Assembly: GCA_025330725.1 (NCBI GenBank)
Contig: JAIWND010000009.1
Span: forward strand, 1,036,217 to 1,100,216
Source of the DNA: Chlamydoabsidia padenii
Taxonomy: Eukaryota; Mucoromycota; Mucoromycetes; Mucorales; Cunninghamellaceae
DNA: 64,000 nt
Direction: 5' to 3'
Under the pieces are notes generated by a model, which worked only from the letters and a program-made list of their open reading frames with translations, did not search any database and was not told the origin of the DNA. Below, one piece after another: positions 57,180 through 64,000 of this stretch. The translations under genes were made by a program, and so were the position numbers. The stretch's first letter is position 1. The number at the start of each line of letters is the position of its first letter.

Positions 57180-58647
57180 CGACAACATGGCGCCTATGAA
57201 CGACCTAAAGGTAAATCCAAATACTGTATCATCTTACCCCTCTAATCTTTTCTCTTTGTCCTAGTTTCTACCCTCGTTTAATCCTATAGGAAATCACTCT
57301 TCGCCTCTACACTCACCTTTGCCTCATTTACAAGCCTCTTCACCATTTTACCTACAATATCAACATCAACCATGTCCCGTCAATAGTATGCTACACAGCT
57401 CCTTCCAGCCCTTTGATCCATTCAATGCCACAGATACTTTAGACACGGATGATAATACGACGGACTTGGATGATCTCAGTAATCTTCTCAGTCGACAATT
57501 TTTACAAGACGTGGATGCTGAAACAATACCTACCACTTCATCAACCTCGCCACCCGCCACACTACCACCAGTAAACAACTATTATGCACCATCACACTCA
57601 CCAACTGCGAATAACAACACGCCATTATCGAATCCCTGGCGACTTGATGAAAGTAGTGACAAGAAACCATGGTCATCGACAATCGAAGGAACAACAACAA
57701 GTAGCCTCTTACCATCCTTATTCTCACGACGGCAAGGAGACAATAAGGCACTTTATAACAGCAGCAACAACAACAACAACAAATTGCCTGGCTGGGATCG
57801 ATTTGAATCTTATGGAAACGATTCTGAATTTGACCCTACTCTTCAATTCTATCCTGGTAAAATGGACCATGGTAAACCGATGATTACACCAACTGCAACT
57901 GCAACTATAACAACAACAGCAGCAACAACAAACCAACCTCTTGTAATGGAAGAGGAAACGAAACAAGTACCAGTAAAAGCGGCATTGAAAAAACTATCGA
58001 CACTTTTCGATGATCACGATGAAAAGGAATTGGAACAAATATTGGCTTCATTTGATTATGATGTTGAACGTACCATTGCTGCCCTTGTATCAACAGGATC
58101 AATATCAATATCATCATCATCATCATTATCCGACAGTAACAAGAGAATAGATACGACACCTCCACCCATGACATCTTCACCTTCTCCTCCACCACTAACA
58201 CCATCAACACCAGTGAAATCTATTGGATCACCGAAGAAACGTCAAGTCTGTCGGCATTATTTGGCAGGGGAATGTAATAGGAAAACATGTTGGTTTGCAC
58301 ACAATTTACAGGTAAAACCATGTAAATTCTGGTAAGTTGGAAATGGGATAGGGGGGGAGGGGGGAAATCATCTATTGACTTTTTATTGTTTGTTTGTTTT
58401 ATTTAGGTTACAAGGATCATGCTTAAAAGGGGATACTTGTGAATTTGCTCACAGTCTGGAAGAAATCGATCAAGTTGTCCAATACCATCATCACTCTGCC
58501 ACTCTTGACAACTCGATGGATCATGAAGACCAAGACCAATATCAACGAAAGCCTTATACTCCTACTGTAGTTGACTTTCCTATATTAATAACTAGATCAA
58601 ATAGAAAATCGAAAAAGTCTCATAATAAAAAATCATTCAAAAAGTAG
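57021..58647 (+). CDS. CUE-like and tandem CCCH zinc-finger protein
   Basis: Exons 57021-57079, 57180-57210, 57265-58331 and 58407-58647 give 465 residues. The N-terminal two thirds are Ser/Thr/Pro/Asn-rich with an acidic patch. A short helical segment at about 255-298 (LKKLSTLFDDHDEKELEQIL, YDVERTIAALVS) looks like a CUE/UBA-type ubiquitin-binding fold. Two CCCH fingers follow: C-x7-C-x4-C-x3-H (CRHYLAGECNRKTCWFAH) and C-x7-C-x5-C-x3-H (CKFWLQGSCLKGDTCEFAH), the second split by the last intron. The C terminus is Lys/Ser-rich. Such fingers usually bind RNA, so a role in mRNA control is likely; the target is unknown. Confidence 0.85.
57148..57177 (+). repeat. Poly-T tract, 30 nt, at a splice acceptor
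   Basis: Forms the polypyrimidine tract directly before the AG of exon 2 of the CCCH gene. Confidence 0.95.
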
Positions 58648-59175
58648 AATTTTATTGTTTGAAATTCTTTGTCTTTTTACTATGGTTATTATAGTTTAAA
58701 CGAACAATCGGGCGTATATTTCTCGATCGTATCTGTCTGTAGGTGCGTGTGAAATGATTTTTGTGTGATGAGGGTAGTTGCAAGAACCGCATGACGGTAG
58801 GAAACTCCGCTCTCGCAGATCTTTCCTTTTTTTTAAAATAAAATCGATAGAGAGGAATCGGGTATAAAAGCAGCAAGTTGTATTACAATAGATATAGATA
58901 TATATATATATATATATAAAACAAGAAACCTTTTTAAGAGAACCAAGATGCGGTCGGGACAAGAAGAGGAAAGAAAAAAAGAATAAAAAGTACGTCATGA
59001 TGGGGTCCCGATCATTCATTCTATTTTTCTTTTTCTTTTGTTCATGATGATGTTACTGATAAAGTGGTGTGTAAGTGAGAAGCTTTATCATACATCCAAC
59101 GAGGATAAGGAGAGTAATGGGTGCCAAAATGTGGCAAATCATAGTAGGAGACCCCGATTCTTCCAAATATAAAAA

Positions 59176-59196
59176 GCGGGCAAAATTTAATCCCGC
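59176..59196 (+). promoter_or_regulatory. Palindromic GCGGG...CCCGC element of the C2H2 gene
   Basis: GCGGG at the left and CCCGC at the right flank an AAAATTTAA core, so the element reads the same way from both strands. It is about 120-140 bp before the start. Confidence 0.5.
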
Positions 59197-59228
59197 CTTT
59201 CATTTCATTTCTTTCTCTCTCTCTCTCT

Positions 59229-59231
<3 letters not shown>

Positions 59232-59284
<53 letters not shown>
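59232..59284 (+). repeat. Poly-T tract, 53 nt, in the 5' leader of the C2H2 gene
   Basis: Uninterrupted T run between a (CT)n stretch and the start codon, 30 bp before the ATG. Confidence 0.95.
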
Positions 59285-59313
59285 CTTTTCTTTTACCTTA
59301 CCCTTTATAAAAT

Positions 59314-60053
59314 ATGACCCAGACTACCTTCTCTGGCACTAACGACTTGGTCAATCTACTACTCCTTCAACAACATGGCCTATCTTCGTCGTCCTCATTA
59401 GCACCAGCTCACCTTCCACCAAATGATAATGAAGGGTACTATTCAACACAACCTCCCTCCACTATTCTATCACACAATGAACCCTTGAATCCCTTTAACA
59501 CCAGTTTTATTCTTCCCACTTGCATCTCGTCACGTCAGGGGATGGAAACAACACTCTACATGACCAATCCTGTATACGAGCCAGTCATGCTTGCATCAAC
59601 AGAACCGTCTTCCTTATTTATGGATCCTTCCACAGCATCCTATCTCAGCTCGGCACTGGAAACTCGACAACGTCAGGATTCTATCTCGTCCACGTGTTCA
59701 TCTTCTTCTTCTATATCGGACAAGCCCTTCTCATTTGTACCGCTTCCTGGTATGAAGCAAAAGAAACGACCTCGACGGAAATATGATGAAATCGAACGAT
59801 TGTATCACTGTAACTTTAATGACTGCAAGAAATCCTATGGCACTTTAAATCATCTCAACAGTCATATCTTTATGCAAGAACATGTAAGTACAATAACAAA
59901 AGGGCAAAAAAAAAAAAAAAAAAAAATGGATACTAACTAGGCTCTTTTTAGGGATCCAAACGATCACCTTCTGAATTCAAGGAAATGCGTAAAGAATGGC
60001 GACAATCAAGGAAACAACGGCAAATGATGAAGAAAACAATTGATCAACAATGA
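59314..60053 (+). CDS. Con7-like single C2H2 zinc-finger transcription factor
   Basis: Exons 59314-59883 and 59952-60053 give 223 residues. The first 145 residues are Ser/Pro-rich. A basic stretch, KKRPRRKYDEIERLYHC, leads into one C2H2 finger (C-x4-C-x12-H-x5-H; SYGTLNHLNSHIFMQEH), followed by GSKRSPSEFKEMRKEWRQSR. This block closely matches the fungal Con7 family, where the finger is usually KSYGTLNHLNAHV. Con7 controls morphogenesis and appressorium or conidium formation in ascomycetes; the role here is unknown. The intron falls exactly between finger and tail. Confidence 0.87.
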
Positions 60054-60155
60054 CTCGATAACACTTCCTTATAATCAATAGTCCCCCCCCCTCGCCATCT
60101 CTTCCCTATGTTAATATGTATATCCCCCCCCCCTTCTACGATGCTATGTTTTTAT

Positions 60156-60161
60156 AATAAA
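60156..60161 (+). terminator. Polyadenylation signal of the C2H2 gene
   Basis: AATAAA 103 nt after the stop; the convergent NAS6 gene ends 80 nt further. Confidence 0.55.
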
Positions 60162-60239
60162 AATCATATATATATATATCATTGTTTACCACATAATAAA
60201 AAAGAATCATTGTTTATTTATTTGTTTGACTACATAATA

Positions 60240-61313
60240 CTATTCTAGGTGATGTGATAAAAACGCCTTTAATTCCTTGGAGCATAGATCTACCGGTGTT
60301 TTGCCATCCCCATTCAATCGATCCGGATCACCATTTGCTTCCAATAAGACAACTGCAGTATCACCGTGTCCTTCTTCACAGGCTAAATGTAATGGTGTAT
60401 TCCTGGCCCCGTCTGCTGGATTCACCCGGCTATTGTGTTTCAAGAGTAGCTTGACCAATGCTGTATATCCTTGTACGGAGGCCCGATGTCTAATCATAAA
60501 GAGAGAGAATAAAGGTGTAAGTGTATCAATACAGTGGTATCATTTATCATGAACTTGTTTTACATTGGCATTTGCTTGATATCGTTCGTTATATTCACGT
60601 TGGCTCCATGTTTCAATAAGGTTTCGGCAATCTGTAATAAAAAGAAGAAACAAAAAGGTTAGTCATAATATTGGTTTCCCTTTTTATTTACTTACTTCCA
60701 GTCTGTTTTTCGAGGCGGCATAATGTCTACAATCAAACGGGGAGAAAGTGAGTTTCATCGATATACATACATTTTTGTTGCTGTTACTTACAGTGCTGCT
60801 TGTCCAGTTTCAGTCTGAGAATCCACGTTGGCACCGTTTTCCAACAAGATCTGGATAACTTTGTCTTTACCAGTAGATGCTTGATAAAATAGAGGTAATA
60901 TCAGCTATCATGTTTTTGTTATATACAGCAATTCTTCACCCTACCTGCAATAGTCAATGGTGTCCAACCCGACTAGATATAAAGAACCTTGTGAATGACA
61001 CAAACCAACCAACCCCATCTTTTTTTTTTTTTTTTAATACTTACGTCGTCTTTGGCATTCACGTCGGCACCTTTTTCAATCAAAAACAAGACCAAAGCGT
61101 CATGACCCCCAGAAGATGCCCAATGGAGTGGTGTGCGTTCATCCTATATTTTTGTCATATCTAGTTAATGTCAAAAGTCTTTTTTTTTTTTTTTTTTTTT
61201 CTTGTTCGTGTACTAACCTCGTCGTGGCCATTAAGCGCATTAGGTTCCTTTTCCAAAATTTGCTGGACGACAAATTGTTTACCTTCCAGTGCTGCTGTGT
61301 AAATGTTTAACAT
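60240..61313 (-). CDS. NAS6: Gankyrin/Nas6 (PSMD10) proteasome assembly chaperone
   Basis: Seven exons (minus order): 61313-61218, 61143-61045, 60972-60945, 60879-60792, 60726-60696, 60631-60564, 60489-60240; 219 residues against about 226-228 in yeast and human. Nas6 binds the Rpt3 ATPase and helps assemble the 19S base. The protein is built of about seven ankyrin repeats and little else: DERTPLHWASSGGHDALVLF, SGWTPLTIAASTGKDKVIQI, LHYAASKNRLEIAETLLKHG, MHRASVQGYTALVKLLLKHN-type blocks and NTPLHLACEEGHGDTAVVLL. Six introns split the repeats. An upstream in-frame ATG exists on a low-complexity leader. One acceptor is ATCAAG (60880). Confidence 0.92.
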
Positions 61314-61748
61314 GATTGGATTATAAAGTAGAAAAGAAAGGAATCTAAAGACGTGCTTCCCCTTCCCCAAATTGAAAAGAAAAAAAAAATAATCTGGAAT
61401 TGAAATCCCGATAGTCCGCTTGTGGTTATTACTACACACCGCTTTGTGAAAAAAAAAAAAAAAAAGCAAGGTTTAATATAGCAAAGTCATTCTACAAAAA
61501 CACTTTTAGCTTTTGTTTAGGTGAAAGGATCATAAGCTATACCTTCATCCATTATTCAATAGTCATGAGCTCGATTCTTAAGAAAAAGAAACATTCCCGT
61601 ACTTTGATTGGTCAAGACATGGATGGATTCATGCACGCTGAGTTGAGAAGCCACTTTTTTTTTTTCGGGGGACAGAGAAAAGTCAGATTCTTTTTTTTTT
61701 TTTTTTCCTTTCCTTCTTTCTCTTTCTTCTACCCTCAAAAAATATATA
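61314..61748. other. Divergent promoter region NAS6/VID30
   Basis: The CTATCGGGATTTCAA element (minus, 61400-61414) faces NAS6. T-rich and CT-rich leader sequence precedes VID30. The short frames here are low-complexity. Confidence 0.55.
61400..61410 (-). promoter_or_regulatory. CGGGATTTCAA element of NAS6
   Basis: Sense-oriented on the minus strand, 87-97 bp before the NAS6 start. Confidence 0.5.
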
Positions 61749-63761
61749 ATGACCTCTTATGCCTCATCTTTCCCAGTTTTACATTCTATACCAATACCAC
61801 CTTTTATAAGCTTAAAAAGAAACCACGACCCTCCACCATTAACACCACCGAAATGTCCTCATTATTTGAAACAAACCGCTTATGCCGATCTGATTCAAGA
61901 ACAATACGAACAAGCGATGCGACGATCATCAGAGGAGGATCTCTTACGACTTGACCTTCGATTACCTACTGCTTGGAATAGTGCGGACAAGGCCAAACAT
62001 GTGACCGTAGACAGCCATTGTCTTACTTTGAAATATGCAGGTAATGAAGAACACACATAGACTATATGGAACTGACTCTTTATATGTTAGGTCCTGGAAA
62101 AACGGAAGCTCATGCGGCTTCTGTTCGTACCAACTTTCCTATGCGTCCTCAGGCTGGTCTTTTTTACTACGAAGTCAAGATTGTGTCAAAAGGGGATGAC
62201 GGCTTTATTGGAATTGGATTCTGCACCAAAGAAAACGATTTGGAACGACTACCAGGTAAAAGAAGAAGACAAAACAAAAGATGTAGGAAAGATATTTCTA
62301 ATACCTTCTTGTTTATATATATATATATACGTAGGTTGGGACATTGATTCGTTTGGTTATCATGGTGACGATGGACATGGGTTTGCTGGAAGTGGAGTTG
62401 GTACAGCCTATGGCCCTAGTTATACCACAGGCGATGTCATTGGCTGTGGATTCAACTTTGGTAATGCATCAGCGTTTTATACAAAGAATGGCACTTTGGT
62501 GGGCACTGCTTTTACATCCATTGATCTGACAAAAACATACTATCCTGTGGTTGGTTTACGAACGCCGGGTGAACATGTAGTGGCGAATTTTGGTGATAAT
62601 GATTTTGTGTTTGACGTGTCTTCATATATCAAGGTAAAGAAAAGAAAAAAGAAGAAGAAAAAGAGGATCAAGGATCATTTGCTAAACTACTTTACATGTA
62701 AAACAGGAGCAGACCAATGTGATTTGGAAGGATATTCTCCAATTACACATTCCACCCACCTTACCACGCGTAGAGGACAATGATACAACTGCACTTGTTT
62801 TGAATTATCTTTTACACCATGGCTACACCAATACAGCAAGATCTTTATTACAAACCGATCAACAGTACACAGGATATGGCCTTCAGCTCTCTACATTGGA
62901 CGAGACTTGCAAGGACACAAAACAAAGACAAGGTATGTTAATGTATTATTCCATCCTTATACATATATAATTGTGGGTACTAACTGGTTTATTAGACATT
63001 AGACACGCTATTATGGAAGGACATATAGAAGAAGCCATCCATTTGACCAATAAGCACTACCCAAGCACATTACAACAAGGCACCATCATCTTATTCGACC
63101 TACAATGCGGCAAATTTGTGGAAATAATGCAGGAATACACTTGTCAGCAGAAGAAACAACAGCGACGACGGTCAAGTGCCAGCAGTATAGGATCAAACGG
63201 CATACATGACAATGGTAACGGATACTTGAACGAAATACCTGAAATGCAATTCTCACCTTCCTCCTCGACATCGACATCGACATCATCACTTGATGTTTCT
63301 GATCAACGCCGAACAAGTTGGGCATCCATTGCGGCATCTTCCGGTGGTTCATCATACCATTCGATATACAGCGACTTGTCTGACTCTTCTTCAAGTCATC
63401 CTTTACCCGACGAGAAAAGGGGCTCTGCATGCCAATCTTTGGATGATACTTTTGATTCAAACATGGATGGATCGCATTTATTAAAGGCGGCTATGAAACT
63501 CGGACAATGCCTACAAGAGGAATATCGTTTGGATAAAAGACCTTACATCAAAGAAAGACTTACGGTAAAGGGGGGAGAGAGTTGTTGATTAGTACCTTAT
63601 ACTTTTTTTTTTTTTATCTTTGTTTTTAGGAAATCTTCTCCCTATTGGCTTATTCTGATATAGAGAACAGCCCGTCTGCAGCGCTACTTGATGTATCCTG
63701 TCGGGACCTATTAGCAACAAATCTCAACTCTGCTATCTTGAGTAAGTACACGTATAGGACG

Positions 63762-63812
<51 letters not shown>

Positions 63813-64000
63813 CAAAAGGATGTTAACACAGGGGGTTTTGTCTTTTCTTGTTTTAGAATCACAATTTAAACCTCTCATGTCACCATTGGAGAAGAATTAT
63901 CAGCAAATGGTGGTGGTCAATAGGCAACTGATGTATGAAGGCAATGGACAAGCAATCTTGATGAAAATGAACTCCTTGGATAGTCTAAATCATCCTTCTT
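61749..64000 (+). CDS. VID30: RanBPM/Vid30 (Gid1), GID/CTLH E3 ligase subunit (partial)
   Basis: Exons 61749-62040, 62091-62255, 62335-62633, 62707-62932, 62996-63564, 63630-63741 and 63857 to the right edge; at least 602 residues, C terminus missing. Gid1/RanBP9 is the scaffold of the GID/CTLH ubiquitin ligase, which degrades gluconeogenic enzymes in yeast. A SPRY domain lies at about 90-245 ([59 protein letters not shown]), a LisH motif at about 275-305 ([19 protein letters not shown]), a CTLH segment from about 328 ([35 protein letters not shown]), a Ser-rich linker, and the start of the CRA region. Intron 6 holds a 50-nt A run on the coding strand. Confidence 0.93.
63762..63811 (+). repeat. 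Poly-A tract, 50 nt, in VID30 intron 6
   Basis: Uninterrupted A run on the coding strand of an intron, opposite in sense to the T runs in most other introns here. Confidence 0.95.

Larger units (their letters stand above)
58648..59313. other. Intergenic, 0.67 kb
   Basis: It holds a (TA)n tract at about 58892-58918, a GCGGGCAAAATTTAATCCCGC element at 59176-59196 and a leader consisting of a CT repeat plus a 53-nt T run. No gene. Confidence 0.6.

Noticed and set aside
1..64000. CRISPR arrays, operons, rRNA genes, complete transposons
   Set aside because: None seen; the gene structure is eukaryotic throughout.

Overview
The window is nuclear DNA from a filamentous fungus, most probably an early-diverging mould of the Mucoromycota (Mucorales-like). 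It is AT-rich, and its genes are broken by many short GT-AG introns (about 50-150 nt, up to 17 per gene). Leaders are pyrimidine-rich, 3' ends carry AATAAA, and there are many long poly-T/poly-A runs. The proteins are eukaryotic and fungal-type (Pan3, Rcf1, Vma12, Pho88, striatin/Pro11, a fungal GATA-independent Con7-like C2H2 factor). I saw no rRNA, no convincing tRNA, no CRISPR array and no intact transposon. The lineage call is an inference from gene content and architecture.

Layout, left to right. 1-0.8 kb: 5' part of a CAP-Gly dynactin p150-like gene (minus, runs off the left edge). 2.6-7.5 kb: cyclophilin A (-), Rcf1/HIG1 (+), CMTR1-type cap 2'-O-methyltransferase (-), V-ATPase assembly factor Vma12 (+). 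8.3-14.3 kb: an 18-exon diaphanous-type formin (+). 14.9-21.5 kb, all plus: a Rab GTPase, cytochrome c oxidase Cox4/Vb, a His/Thr-rich single-pass membrane protein, and a secreted glyoxal oxidase. 22.6-24.6 kb, minus: an NDUFA4/MLRQ-like subunit and a Cbf1-like bHLH factor. 26.3-29.1 kb: striatin (-). 29.7-33.5 kb: Pho88/Snd3 (+), complex I NDUFS8 (-), mitochondrial uS5m (+). 33.9-42.3 kb, plus: Swi3/SMARCC, PAN3, PUS10. 42.3-45.6 kb: gene-poor, with a coding-like but stop-interrupted region. 45.7-50.2 kb, minus: FIG4 phosphatase and ribosomal protein S16. 50.6-55.2 kb, plus: an intronless LRR protein, RACK1, and an Ert1-type PAS protein with no zinc cluster. 55.4-56.0 kb: a small secreted double-psi beta-barrel protein (-). 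57.0-60.1 kb, plus: a CUE/CCCH protein and a Con7-like C2H2 factor. 60.2-61.3 kb: gankyrin/Nas6 (-). 61.7 kb to the right edge: RanBPM/Vid30 of the GID/CTLH ligase (+, partial).

Most of the genes are housekeeping genes and do not form one pathway. Themes recur: mitochondrial respiration and translation (Rcf1, Cox4, NDUFA4-like, NDUFS8, uS5m), actin and trafficking (formin, Rab, FIG4, dynactin, striatin), RNA metabolism (CMTR1, PAN3, PUS10, CCCH) and protein turnover (Nas6, Vid30). Gene models were joined by hand from splice sites. Every complete spliced model closes in frame, usually at the length expected for its family.

The most striking unexplained signal is a directional promoter-like element, roughly (G)CGGG-A-TTTGAAA with TTTAAA variants. 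It lies about 70-150 bp upstream of many start codons, with the GC-rich side distal and the AT side facing the gene. At RACK1 and at the Ert1-like gene it occurs as an inverted pair. Other points of interest are an in-frame 10-nt micro-exon, a GC-AG intron, frequent AAG splice acceptors, three 35-49 nt homopolymers in introns of one gene, and a possible cysteine-rich small protein.
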